Positions 8,577 through 16,854 of a stretch of 64,000 nucleotides of DNA are shown here, piece by piece. Position numbers and translations under genes: made by a program. Location of the stretch: positions 57,619-121,618 of the forward strand of contig CAYIYM010000004.1 of assembly GCA_964367685.1 (NCBI GenBank). The letters run 5' to 3'. This DNA is from CAUPWF01 sp964367685. GTDB lineage: Bacteria > Bacillota > Clostridia > Lachnospirales > Lachnospiraceae. Position 1 is the stretch's first letter, and each line of letters opens with the position of its first letter. The notes beneath the pieces were generated by a model, which saw nothing but the letters and a program-made list of their open reading frames with translations, searched no databases and had not been told where the DNA came from.

Positions 8577-9004
8577 ATGGAACCTAACCAAAAGATCAAA
8601 ATTAATATCACATTTGCAATTTTGTTAGCATTGTATTTTCTAATGGAGTATATACTAGAGGTACAATTTAGTGAATGGACGGAACAAGTGGGAATGTTGG
8701 CAACAGTGATTAAAGTTGTAATTCTCATTCTAGCGTGGGTACTTATTAACTACATAAGAAGAAATAGAAATGCAGGATGTGGTTGTGCAGGTACAAGCGA
8801 AATAGAAGCGGAAAGTGATAAGAATGTAAAAGAAAATNNNNNNNNNNNNNNNNNNNNNNNNNNNNNNNNNNNNNNNNNNNNNNNNNNNNNNNNNNNNNNN
8901 NNNNNNNNNNNNNNNNNNNNNNNNNNNNNNNNNNNNNTTGTGCAGGTACAAGCGAAATAGAAGCGGAAAGTGATAAGAATGTAAAAGAAAATAATATAGA
9001 TTAG
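8577..9004 (+). CDS. small two-pass membrane protein, broken by an assembly gap
   Basis: Hydrophobic stretches at residues 10-27 and 40-60 are followed by a Cys motif (AGCGCAG) and an acidic tail. The reading frame runs into 100 N at 8838. The 55 bases before the N run are repeated exactly after it. If the contig ends simply overlap, the true gene is 90 codons, ends ..KENNID and stops at TAG 9002-9004. Read literally through the N run, the frame shifts, which is an artefact of the 100-base placeholder. AAGGAG lies before the ATG. Function unknown; the CGC motif could bind a metal or carry a disulphide. Confidence 0.6.
8783..8837 (+). repeat. 55-bp duplicate, left copy beside the N run
   Basis: Identical over 55 bases to 8938-8992, with 100 N in between. 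Most simply, these are unmerged overlapping contig ends. Confidence 0.9.
8838..8937. other. assembly gap (100 N)
   Basis: Exactly 100 N, the usual placeholder for a gap of unknown size. The flanking 55-bp identity suggests its true length is zero or negative. Confidence 0.97.
8938..8992 (+). repeat. 55-bp duplicate, right copy
   Basis: Exact copy of 8783-8837. A real tandem duplication collapsed by the assembler cannot be excluded. Confidence 0.9.
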
Positions 9005-9030
9005 AAAGTATAATTGGAAAGGCGAGAATT

Positions 9031-9909
9031 ATGAGGATATTAGTGTTAGGTGGAACTTTGTTTTTTGGAAAGCATATGGTAAGAGAATTTATTCGTCAAG
9101 GTGATAGTGTTACAATTGCAACAAGAGGTCGAATGGAAGATGGATTTGGTGAAGATGTAGAACGAATTATCTTGGATCGTACAGATGAGATAAGTGTTGC
9201 GAATGCTTTGAATGGCAAGGCATTTGATATAGTCTGTGATAACACTTGTTATTCATCAGATGAATTGCGGTATATTTTAGAACATGTTCAATGTAAGCGA
9301 TATATTTTAACCTCAACGATTTCTGTATATACAGATCAGTTAAGCCTAGGATTGAGAGAAGAAGATTATAATCCATTTGAAAGTAAACTTGTATGGTGCA
9401 CGAGAGAGGATGCACCTTATGGAATTTTGAAACAAAGGGCAGAAGCAGCACTTTTTCAGCGGTTCTCAGAAATTCCAGGAGCTGCAATAAGATTCCCTTA
9501 TGTTGTTGGAGTCGATGATTATACGAATCGTTTGTACAATTATTGCAGAAGTATTAGGGATTCTAAGCCAGTTTATATTGACAATATGGAGGAGGAAATA
9601 TCATTTATCCATTCAGAAGATGCAGGGAAATTCCTTGCATATGTAGCAAAGTCGACTGGGACAGGGCCGATTAATGCTACGGCAGGAACTATGAAAATAG
9701 GAACTATAGTTAACTATATAGAAAGCAAAACAGGTAAAAAGGCTATCATAGATAAGGAAGGGGAGAAGGCTGCTTACAATGAAGTACCGTCTTTTTCCGT
9801 GGTTGTAGATAAGGCAAATCACTTAGGATATGAATTTCAATCTATAGAGGGGTGGATGTTCAACCTAATCGATGAATTATTAAAAGGCGAGGGGAGTAAA
9901 GGATGTTAG
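9031..9909 (+). CDS. NAD(P)-dependent epimerase/reductase-like protein (extended SDR)
   Basis: A 292-residue extended short-chain dehydrogenase-like protein. The nucleotide-binding loop is LGGTLFFGKH at residues 6-15. An STIS-VY segment (about residue 97) and YGILK near residue 130 give the Ser-Tyr-Lys active site. A substrate domain with FIHSEDAGKF (about residue 193) resembles nucleotide-sugar epimerases and isoflavone-reductase-like proteins. The substrate is unknown. The stop overlaps a short ORF that begins at 9903, and the DUF1349 gene follows. Confidence 0.82.
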   Translation: MRILVLGGTLFFGKHMVREFIRQGDSVTIATRGRMEDGFGEDVERIILDRTDEISVANALNGKAFDIVCDNTCYSSDELRYILEHVQCKRYILTSTISVYTDQLSLGLREEDYNPFESKLVWCTREDAPYGILKQRAEAALFQRFSEIPGAAIRFPYVVGVDDYTNRLYNYCRSIRDSKPVYIDNMEEEISFIHSEDAGKFLAYVAKSTGTGPINATAGTMKIGTIVNYIESKTGKKAIIDKEGEKAAYNEVPSFSVVVDKANHLGYEFQSIEGWMFNLIDELLKGEGSKGC

Positions 9910-9962
9910 AATTGACTGCGTGTAAGTGGCTACCACATACAGGACAACAACCGGATAAATAG
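9903..9962 (+). CDS. possible 19-residue peptide overlapping the SDR stop
   Basis: An ATG at 9903, within the last codons of the SDR gene, is preceded by GGGGAG and reads 19 codons to TAG at 9960. Its stop lies 20 bases before the DUF1349 ATG. It may be a coupling leader or chance; no family is recognised. Confidence 0.2.
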   Translation: MLELTACKWLPHTGQQPDK

Positions 9963-9982
9963 AAGGAGAAGAGGCGAATAAA

Positions 9983-10567
9983 ATGATTCAATTTGAATTT
10001 ATGAATATAGCTGTAGAACCACAAATAGAAGAAGGTAGAATCATCTTAGAATCAGGAGAAAAGGCGGATTTTTTTAATTTTTATGATATAAATGAAAAGC
10101 AGAAGAAAAAGGTGGCAACAGCTCCATTTATGTTCACAGAGATAACAGGTGACTTCATTGCGTCGGCGAAGGTCTCACTAGATTTTAAGGATTCTTACGA
10201 CTCAGCAGTCTTAATGATTATGCAAGATAGCGATATTTGGGCAAAGGCGTGCTATGAGTTAACTGATTTTGGAAAAACATCTGTGGTTAGTGTTGTTACA
10301 AATCAATTTTCTGATGATGCAAATGGAAATAATGTTACGACAGATTCTGTATATTTGAAAGCAATTAGAGTGAATAATGATTTCGCATTTCACTATTCAA
10401 TAGATGGTAAGCAATATGAGATGATGAGATTTTTTCATCTAGATGTGATGGATACGTTAAAAGTTGGACTTGTAGCACAATCGCCACTAGGGACAGGGAC
10501 TACTTGTGTCTTTGAGGAGTTTACCATTGATAACAAGACAGCAATGAATATCAGAAGAGGCGAATAG
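9983..10567 (+). CDS. DUF1349 domain protein (concanavalin-like fold)
   Basis: A 194-residue protein of the DUF1349 family, related to yeast Ree1 and to jelly-roll lectin/glucanase folds. Family marks are FMFTEITGDF near residue 50, the core WAKACYELTDFG near residue 92 and SVVSVVTN after it, with a closing strand CVFEEFTID. No signal peptide is seen, so it is probably cytoplasmic. It sits between an SDR and an MBL-fold hydrolase with short gaps, suggesting one transcript. Biochemical role unknown; carbohydrate binding is inferred only from the fold. Confidence 0.75.
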   Translation: MIQFEFMNIAVEPQIEEGRIILESGEKADFFNFYDINEKQKKKVATAPFMFTEITGDFIASAKVSLDFKDSYDSAVLMIMQDSDIWAKACYELTDFGKTSVVSVVTNQFSDDANGNNVTTDSVYLKAIRVNNDFAFHYSIDGKQYEMMRFFHLDVMDTLKVGLVAQSPLGTGTTCVFEEFTIDNKTAMNIRRGE

Positions 10568-10586
10568 TAATCGTGAAAGAGGTAGA

Positions 10587-11282
10587 ATGAATCGAGTAAT
10601 TACATTAACATTATGGTATGAGGAAGATGGGGAACAACTATCTATTCATCCAGCAGTTATTCAAGACAATGAATATTTAATATTAGTGGATTGTGGATAT
10701 GAGGGCTTTTCATTACAAATAGAGCAAGAATTACAAAAACATCAAATGTCATTGAGTGATGTTACACATATTATACTGACGCATCCTGATTTTGATCATA
10801 GTGGTGGTCTCCTCGAAATCAAAGACGATTATCCGGATATTATTGTAATTGCTCATGAGAATGAGGCAGATGCTATTTCGGGGAAATGCAAATCGGCGCG
10901 TTTACTTTTAGCAGAAAAATGGGTTGAGGAAGCCAATGAAGAACAATTGGAATTTTGCATTGCATTCAGAGATAGGCAGAAACGAATAAAGCCAATTGCA
11001 ATAGATAGGACAGTTCAATATGGAGAAATCTTAGATTATTGTGGCGGAATAGAGATTTTAGATACTCATGGGCATACACCAGGACATATGTCGTTATATG
11101 TGAGGGAATTAGATACTGTGATAACTGGAGATGCTGCAATTACAAAGAAAAATAGATTGTATATGTCAAATCCATATTCTTGCCTAGATTTAAAACAAGC
11201 AAAAGAGAGTTATAGAAAAATTGTTGCAATGAAAGCGCATAAATATAGCTGCTATCACGGCGGTGAAATAAAGAATTACTAA
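10587..11282 (+). CDS. MBL-fold metallo-hydrolase
   Basis: A 231-residue metallo-beta-lactamase-fold hydrolase similar to AHL-lactonase/glyoxalase II-type proteins. The metal motif reads THPDFDHSGG near residue 65, so the second His of the usual HxHxDH is Asp, a variant I believe is seen in other MBL proteins. Further ligands are THGHTPGH near residue 158, GDAA near residue 178 and a closing YHGGE. It lies 19 bases after the DUF1349 gene. The substrate is not predictable. Confidence 0.83.
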   Translation: MNRVITLTLWYEEDGEQLSIHPAVIQDNEYLILVDCGYEGFSLQIEQELQKHQMSLSDVTHIILTHPDFDHSGGLLEIKDDYPDIIVIAHENEADAISGKCKSARLLLAEKWVEEANEEQLEFCIAFRDRQKRIKPIAIDRTVQYGEILDYCGGIEILDTHGHTPGHMSLYVRELDTVITGDAAITKKNRLYMSNPYSCLDLKQAKESYRKIVAMKAHKYSCYHGGEIKNY

Positions 11283-11360
11283 GAGAACCCTTCTTATCTA
11301 ATTGCAATAAGGTTTTAATTTGTGATAGGATTGAACTCATAATAGAATGAAGGAGATAGT

Positions 11361-12155
11361 ATGGCAAAAATTAAGTGTAAACAATGTAATAAGCGTTATA
11401 ACGATGAAGAATTTTTTTGTCCGAAGTGTGGAATTAATACCTATCAAAATATAAGAAAAATATCGTCGGAGCAACTGATAAATATAGATACATCTTATCG
11501 TGCAGAGCACACGAGCGAAACAGAGTCAAGTTACGATAGTTTTACATCGGAGGATCAAAGGACTCAGTCAAAGAAATCGATAGGCAAAGCAGTAGGTAAA
11601 ATAATTTCTACGGGAATCCTGATTGTTGTATTAGCTGCAATTGTTTATCAAGGAATCCAGCTGGTGCTAACATATATGGGGGCAGATGTAGAAATAGAAT
11701 ATATTTCACATGAAATAGAGGAAACATTTGTAGTTCACAATGCAGAAATTCAAGTGTTAGATATGGTAATACATGATCACGAAGAGATAGGTCAAAATTC
11801 CCAACCCGGATCGCAATTAGTAGCAGTAGAATATTATCGAGTAGCGGATGGAGATAGTCCAGGGTACGAAGAATATGGGGAAATCTACCTTGGAATAAAT
11901 GGAGGAGAATCTTATTATAGTGCTTCTTCAGATAGAGTATTAAGTGAATTACTGTATGGAGATAGTGTGAGAAGCACGGATTATTCGAGTGTATTTTATA
12001 AAACAGATGGGGAGCCTTCCGTATTCTTTTTTGTAGTTAAGGAGGGCATCACAGACGCTACCTTATTTATTGAAGAGAAAGAGCTAAAGGGCGTTGTCCC
12101 ACGAGTAGTTAAGCTGCACAGTATTGAATTGTCAGTGGAAAGTGGGGAAAGATAA
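11361..12155 (+). CDS. zinc-ribbon membrane protein
   Basis: A 264-residue protein. It opens with a zinc ribbon (C6, C9, C20, C23), then a Ser/Thr-rich linker to about residue 70, one transmembrane helix near residues 78-100, and an extracellular domain of about 160 residues. No family is recognised for the outer domain. Its stop overlaps the next ATG by one base (TAATG), indicating translational coupling to another membrane-anchored protein. The ATG follows AAGGAGA. A stress- or envelope-related role is conceivable but unsupported. Confidence 0.6.
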   Translation: MAKIKCKQCNKRYNDEEFFCPKCGINTYQNIRKISSEQLINIDTSYRAEHTSETESSYDSFTSEDQRTQSKKSIGKAVGKIISTGILIVVLAAIVYQGIQLVLTYMGADVEIEYISHEIEETFVVHNAEIQVLDMVIHDHEEIGQNSQPGSQLVAVEYYRVADGDSPGYEEYGEIYLGINGGESYYSASSDRVLSELLYGDSVRSTDYSSVFYKTDGEPSVFFFVVKEGITDATLFIEEKELKGVVPRVVKLHSIELSVESGER

Positions 12156-12682
12156 TGAAACGAAATTTATTGTTTATCGTTATTGGAGTAGTTATAGTTA
12201 TTTTATTAACTGTACAGTTAGACAGAGTGTATTATGAGAGATATGATGAATTAGATGGAAATATTCTAGTAAAGGATTACAAATTAGAGAAGATTGAAGA
12301 TGAAGAAATACGTGCATACGTTAGAGCTGTTGATGAAGATGCCTATCAAAATGCAGGAGAGTTACCACTATTTAAACTAACGCTTTTACTTGAAAATAAT
12401 ACAGCAAGTGCATATGATCGAGTAGGACGAAATGTAGATGTATCTTATGAATATGCAGACGATCATATGAAATATTGGGCAGAGGAAGTAAGTATGCAAT
12501 TAAAATATGAGTATGATAAGATGGATTACTTATTTCAGAAATGTATAGTTCCGGCGTATAGTACTGCAGAAGTAGAGGTATTCTTATATATGGATGGAGA
12601 AGCATCCTCTTATACAGGTGATTTCTACTTGGACGATGAGGCTATATTCGAAAGTGAGTCTTTAGAAAATATTGTAGAATAA
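12155..12682 (+). CDS. membrane-anchored protein of unknown function
   Basis: A 175-residue protein with an N-terminal hydrophobic anchor (residues 4-21, GVVIVILLTVQL) and an acidic, Tyr-rich extracellular domain. The outer domain resembles immunoglobulin-like or DUF4352-like sandwiches only in general character. No family is recognised. It is coupled to the upstream zinc-ribbon protein through a one-base overlap, so the two likely act together at the cell surface. Confidence 0.55.
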   Translation: MKRNLLFIVIGVVIVILLTVQLDRVYYERYDELDGNILVKDYKLEKIEDEEIRAYVRAVDEDAYQNAGELPLFKLTLLLENNTASAYDRVGRNVDVSYEYADDHMKYWAEEVSMQLKYEYDKMDYLFQKCIVPAYSTAEVEVFLYMDGEASSYTGDFYLDDEAIFESESLENIVE

Positions 12683-12694
12683 GGGAATTGAATT

Positions 12695-13168
12695 ATGAAA
12701 AAGACAAATGCAATGCGCATTCTAGATACAGAACGAATTGAATATAAAGTATTAGAATATGAAGTTGATGAATCTGATCTATCAGGAGTTCACGTAGCTG
12801 AGATGGTGGGACAAGATCCAGGATCTGTTTTTAAAACATTAGTGTTAAAAGGAGAAAAACAAGGGCATATTGTATGCTGTATTCCAGTGAATGAAGAATT
12901 GGATCTAAAGCAAGTTGCGCGAGTTGCGAAAGACAAAAAAGTGGAAATGATTGCAATGAAGGATTTGCTGCCAATTACAGGATATATTCGTGGTGGTTGT
13001 ACAGCGATTGGTATGAAGAAAAAATTTCCTGTTTACGTGGATGAAAATGCAATGTTGTATGATGAAATTGCAATTAGTGCAGGAATACGCGGAATGCAGT
13101 TAGTGTTGAAACCAGAAGATTTTCTGAAAATTGTAGAAGGTGTATATGCTGAAATTACGATACAGTAA
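12695..13168 (+). CDS. ybaK: Cys-tRNA(Pro)/Cys-tRNA(Cys) deacylase YbaK/EbsC
   Basis: A 157-residue trans-editing enzyme that clears Cys mischarged onto tRNA(Pro). The length matches the family. Marks seen are FKTLVLKG near residue 46, the CCIPVNEELDLKQ stretch near residue 60 and GGCTAIGMKK near residue 100, followed by AISAGIRGMQ. The lysine of FKTLV is the conserved active-site residue of YbaK. A strong terminator follows directly. Confidence 0.92.
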   Translation: MKKTNAMRILDTERIEYKVLEYEVDESDLSGVHVAEMVGQDPGSVFKTLVLKGEKQGHIVCCIPVNEELDLKQVARVAKDKKVEMIAMKDLLPITGYIRGGCTAIGMKKKFPVYVDENAMLYDEIAISAGIRGMQLVLKPEDFLKIVEGVYAEITIQ

Positions 13169-13169
13169 C

Positions 13170-13195
13170 AAAAACAGGGGAGGACCCTGTTTTTT
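13170..13195 (+). terminator. intrinsic terminator after ybaK
   Basis: AAAAACAGGG (13170-13179) pairs with CCCTGTTTTT (13185-13194) around a 5-base loop, and the right arm merges with a T run. Confidence 0.85.
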
Positions 13196-13237
13196 GTTAT
13201 CAACATATGAGTATTATAAGTGAAAGGATGGCGAAGC

Positions 13238-14278
13238 ATGAAAAAAATTGAATTGAAAAATTTACATACAACTTTGGAAGAATTATTAATGAAACTTGGT
13301 TTATCGAAAGAAGATGCAAGTAGGGTTACAGGAGTGTATATGGATGCTACATATCGTGGTGTCGGACATCATGACATCTATGATATTCCATGGAGGTTAA
13401 AAAGCCTAAAGCTTGGAAGGGTGAATCCAAGTACAAGCTTGCCGGTACTTGGCAAATATGGAGCTATGGAGCAATGTGATGGAGAAAATGCATTAGGAGA
13501 ATTGATTTGTGATTTGGCAACGGAAAGAGCGATGAAATTGGCAGATGAATATGGAATTGGTGTGTGCGCTTGTAGAAATACAAATCATTTCTTATGCGGA
13601 GCTACTTATAGTCAGAGGGCAGCAGAAAAGGGCTATATTGCAATGGTATTCGCCAAAGAATTTATTGATGTCGGACCAAAGGCAGCAGAAAAACCATGTA
13701 TAAGTTCTTTACCACTATCTTGGTCTTATCCAACGGATACAAATGAGGTAGTTATGGATTTTTGTCTGGCTTATACTTCGGTGGGACAATTAAAGGATTG
13801 TGTTAAAAAAGAGAAGAAAATCAAACCATGGTGGGGAGTTGATGGAGATGGCCAGTATTGTGACGAACCAAAAATAGTAAAAGAAGAGGGGATGCGTTTA
13901 ATGGTGGGTGATCATAAAGGATTTGCCCTTGCAATGTTTGGAGAAGTAATAACAGGTGTACTCTCAGGCGGAACAGTTATGGATGAACCCAAAGTTGACG
14001 GAATGAATTATTCAACAACGTCTCACACTATAATTGTAATGAAAGCAAATGCATTTCAATCTCAAGAGGAATTTGAGAAACGAGCAAGTATTGTAGGAAA
14101 TCGGGCGAAAGAATTATCGGGGGTTGACCTTCATTTGCCAGGAGATGGATCACGAAAAAATCGCGAAAAAATTCTAGCGCAAGGCTATATTGAATTAGAA
14201 GAGGATTTGATTGAAAAGATAAATGCCTATGCAGAGGAATTAGGGGTTGATGCATTAAAAAAGATCCCTATGTCATAA
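13238..14278 (+). CDS. Ldh2-family malate/L-lactate/ureidoglycolate-type dehydrogenase
   Basis: A 346-residue NAD(P)-dependent 2-hydroxyacid dehydrogenase of the Ldh2/MDG family. Family signatures are GVGHHDIYDIP near residue 40 (catalytic His region), NTNHFLCGA near residue 113, and GDHKGFALAMFGE near residue 226 followed by VLSGG. ATG 13238 is chosen over the in-frame GTG at 13220 because AAAGGA falls between them at good spacing. The substrate (malate, lactate, sulfolactate, ureidoglycolate) cannot be set from sequence. The gene stands alone between terminators. Confidence 0.85.
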   Translation: MKKIELKNLHTTLEELLMKLGLSKEDASRVTGVYMDATYRGVGHHDIYDIPWRLKSLKLGRVNPSTSLPVLGKYGAMEQCDGENALGELICDLATERAMKLADEYGIGVCACRNTNHFLCGATYSQRAAEKGYIAMVFAKEFIDVGPKAAEKPCISSLPLSWSYPTDTNEVVMDFCLAYTSVGQLKDCVKKEKKIKPWWGVDGDGQYCDEPKIVKEEGMRLMVGDHKGFALAMFGEVITGVLSGGTVMDEPKVDGMNYSTTSHTIIVMKANAFQSQEEFEKRASIVGNRAKELSGVDLHLPGDGSRKNREKILAQGYIELEEDLIEKINAYAEELGVDALKKIPMS

Positions 14279-14299
14279 AAGTGATGTAGGAATCTTTTT
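14261..14299. terminator. bidirectional terminator overlapping the stop codon
   Basis: 15-base arms (14261-14275, 14282-14296), with one mismatch and two wobbles, enclose the TAA stop in the loop. A T run follows on both strands. It serves the convergent Ldh2-type and CapA-like genes. Confidence 0.75.
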
Positions 14300-14302
14300 A
14301 GA

Positions 14303-15496
14303 TTATTCTTGTATATATGGCAATATATCAGTCATGCTTCGTTCCTGAAGCTTATTAGCAACTCGTGTTTTCTCATCTCCAGTTAGTGGCATAGGCTGGA
14401 AGTTATTATGAGAGGATGTAGAAGAGATGCTACATGGAATAATGTTAATGCTGTCATTTGGTAGTAGTTCACCGTCTTTTACGGTAAATGTTTGTTGATA
14501 AATAATAGTATCCTTGTCGCTAGGATTTTTATTACCACCGAAGCTAAAGTTACCTAAACTGTATAAAATATAACGATCCTTGTATAATTCAATACCTTGA
14601 AGAACATGAGGGTGGTGTCCAATAACAAGGTCTGCACCATTGTCGATTGCAGCATGTGCCAATTCAACTTGTACATCAGTCGGCATAGGTTTGCTCTCAT
14701 CTCCCCAGTGGAAACTTGTTATAATAACTTCTGCACCAGCATCCTCAGCAACTTTTTGATTCTTGATTAAGTCTTCTTTACAGCCAATTCCTTTGCTTAA
14801 TTCATAAACACCAACAAGTCCAACTTGAACGTCATTAATAGTAACAACCTGAACATTATCATATCCAAATGCTGTTATATTAGCAGTTTCTAAAGTTGCT
14901 TTTGTATCATCAACCCCTTCTTGACCATAATCATATGTGTGATTGTTAGCAAGATTAACTGCTTCGACACTACCTTCTGTTAGTATTTGGGAGAACGAAG
15001 GGTCCCCACGAAAGGCAAATTGTTTCGTGGCCGCTGCTGTACTATCAGTAAGTGGGCCTTCTAAATTAGCGATAGTTAAATCATCGTTTTCAAAAATAGA
15101 TTTCACTTTTTCGAAGAAATAGGCTGGGTAAGTGTTATCGTATTTTTCCATAAAACTATTGCCATATCCGTAATTTTTATCGTAACCAAGAGTACAGTCG
15201 CCGACTGCACTTATAGTAAATGAAGCCTCTATACTTGGTGGAGTTATGTCGATTTCAAGCACCACCTCATCACTGTCTGTTGAATTCTCATCATTGACAA
15301 TTTCCTTGTCACTCGTCTGATTCTCGTCCTTCACCTTGAATTGATCTGAAAATATCATATATAAAATTCCTGATAACAAAACAATTGCAAGGGATATTGA
15401 AATGACAAGTAACTGGGCGCGTTGGCGCCTTTTCTTTAATCTACGCTTACGTAATTCTTCTCGGCTTTTTATTTTTCGTTTAATCTCCTGACTCAT
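14303..15496 (-). CDS. CapA-family protein (PGA_cap metallophosphatase-like)
   Basis: A 397-residue protein. The basic N-terminus (residues 1-28) is followed by one transmembrane anchor (about 29-50), an acidic linker, then the CapA fold from residue about 93. Motifs are AVGDCTLGYD, IANLEGPLTD, NLANNHTYDYG, SFHWGDE and IGHHPHVLQG, ending with ILYSLGNF. CapA relatives take part in poly-gamma-glutamate synthesis or act as phosphodiesterases. No capBC genes are nearby, so a stand-alone envelope role is more likely than capsule synthesis. Confidence 0.88.
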   Translation of the reverse strand: MSQEIKRKIKSREELRKRRLKKRRQRAQLLVISISLAIVLLSGILYMIFSDQFKVKDENQTSDKEIVNDENSTDSDEVVLEIDITPPSIEASFTISAVGDCTLGYDKNYGYGNSFMEKYDNTYPAYFFEKVKSIFENDDLTIANLEGPLTDSTAAATKQFAFRGDPSFSQILTEGSVEAVNLANNHTYDYGQEGVDDTKATLETANITAFGYDNVQVVTINDVQVGLVGVYELSKGIGCKEDLIKNQKVAEDAGAEVIITSFHWGDESKPMPTDVQVELAHAAIDNGADLVIGHHPHVLQGIELYKDRYILYSLGNFSFGGNKNPSDKDTIIYQQTFTVKDGELLPNDSINIIPCSISSTSSHNNFQPMPLTGDEKTRVANKLQERSMTDILPYIQE

Positions 15497-15599
15497 TCTT
15501 CAAACCTCTTTCACATGCTGATAATAGTATTATATACTTTTATTTTTCTGCCGACAATTATAAAATAGTGAAAACTAAGAAAATGCGAATTATTTAAGT

Positions 15600-15699
15600 N
15601 NNNNNNNNNNNNNNNNNNNNNNNNNNNNNNNNNNNNNNNNNNNNNNNNNNNNNNNNNNNNNNNNNNNNNNNNNNNNNNNNNNNNNNNNNNNNNNNNNNN
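15600..15699. other. assembly gap (100 N) in the intergenic region
   Basis: Exactly 100 N between the divergent CapA and esterase genes. The flanks share a near-identical 13-mer (15581-15593 and 15701-15713; 12 of 13 bases), so a repeat may have broken the assembly. True size unknown; a small gene could hide here. Confidence 0.97.
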
Positions 15700-15763
15700 G
15701 AAATGCGGATTATAATAAAAATAAAGAGTTTGTTTAGAAAAATATGATTTTAAAACAAGGATT

Positions 15764-15772
15764 TGCTATAAT
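15764..15772 (+). promoter_or_regulatory. candidate extended -10 promoter
   Basis: TTGCTATAAT contains a perfect TATAAT (15767-15772) with an upstream TGn. No good -35 lies 17 bases upstream. It is placed to drive the long co-directional run from 15805. Confidence 0.5.
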
Positions 15773-15804
15773 AGAAGCAGTTTAAAGAACAGGAGAGTAA
15801 AAAT

Positions 15805-16812
15805 ATGAAACGAGAAAAAATTGTACTTTATCAAGAAAATGAATATGAGCAAATACGACATTCTTTTATACCAACATTACATGCATATTTACATCAAGAT
15901 GAGAACATACATCCTGCAATTATCGTAGTGCCAGGTGGTGGATATATGCAGGTTTCGGCAAGTGAAGCTTATTTAGTAGCAAAACCATATTTTGATGCTG
16001 GATACCAAGCATATGTTCTAACTTACACTACAAATACATATGGTTTATTTGAACCAATTGGAATGCAACCATTAAAGGATATTTCAAGGGCTATCTGTGA
16101 AGTGCGCTCCCGTGCAAACGAAGATAGAGTTGCTGTGAATCAAGTGGCTGTGGTAGGTTTTTCGGCAGGTGGACATTTAGCAGCCTCACTAGCAGTTCAT
16201 TATGAGAACAAGGAAGTGAAACTGATTCGTGATAAGGAAGTTTCTAATCGTCCAGATGCAGTAATCTTAGCTTATCCAGTGATTACCACAAAAAATAGTG
16301 CACATCGCCCATCTTTTGTTGCTCTTTATGGGACCGAGGCTACGGAGCAAGAATTGGAATTTGCATCTGTAGAGTTACATGTTACGAAGAAAACACCACC
16401 GACTTTCCTCTGGCACACCATGAATGATCCGGTTGTTCCGGTTGAAAATAGTATTGCTTATTTAACCGAATGCAGAAAACGAAGAGTATTTGCAGAGGCT
16501 CATTTTTATCCGAATGGACGTCATGGTTTCAGTGTTGCAAATCCAGAATGGTTGAAAAATCAAATAGGTGATGCGTGTTATACTTATGCACAAATGAAAT
16601 TAGATTTTGAGTATTTAGAAAAGAATCATCCAGAGAAAATTCGAAACTCAGGTATGTTAGTTAAAGGAAATATAACCGAAATGGACTTGGAGACATTTGC
16701 GGAGAAGTTCTTATATGGAGATGGAACACCTAGAAAAGAAGTAGAAGATAAGACAATTCGGAACTGGGTTGGAGAATCAATTGCATTCTTAGAAAAAGTG
16801 TGGACGAAATAA
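15805..16812 (+). CDS. alpha/beta-hydrolase (acetyl-esterase-like)
   Basis: A 335-residue serine hydrolase. The oxyanion motif PGGGY is near residue 47, the nucleophile elbow GFSAGG near residue 119, the acid in MNDPVVP near residue 211, and the His in GRHGF near residue 237. This layout matches carbohydrate acetyl esterases and hormone-sensitive-lipase-like enzymes. There is no signal peptide, so it probably de-acetylates imported oligosaccharides in the cytoplasm; that role is inferred. A C-terminal extension of about 70 residues beyond the catalytic His is slightly longer than usual. Confidence 0.83.
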   Translation: MKREKIVLYQENEYEQIRHSFIPTLHAYLHQDENIHPAIIVVPGGGYMQVSASEAYLVAKPYFDAGYQAYVLTYTTNTYGLFEPIGMQPLKDISRAICEVRSRANEDRVAVNQVAVVGFSAGGHLAASLAVHYENKEVKLIRDKEVSNRPDAVILAYPVITTKNSAHRPSFVALYGTEATEQELEFASVELHVTKKTPPTFLWHTMNDPVVPVENSIAYLTECRKRRVFAEAHFYPNGRHGFSVANPEWLKNQIGDACYTYAQMKLDFEYLEKNHPEKIRNSGMLVKGNITEMDLETFAEKFLYGDGTPRKEVEDKTIRNWVGESIAFLEKVWTK

Positions 16813-16854
16813 GAATTAGAAAATGGGTATAGGTATGAAAGTGGAGATATAAGT

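Noticed and set aside
8577..8960. A 127-residue gene read straight through the N run
   Set aside because: The frame after the gap depends on an arbitrary 100-base placeholder; merging the 55-bp overlap gives a consistent 90-codon gene.
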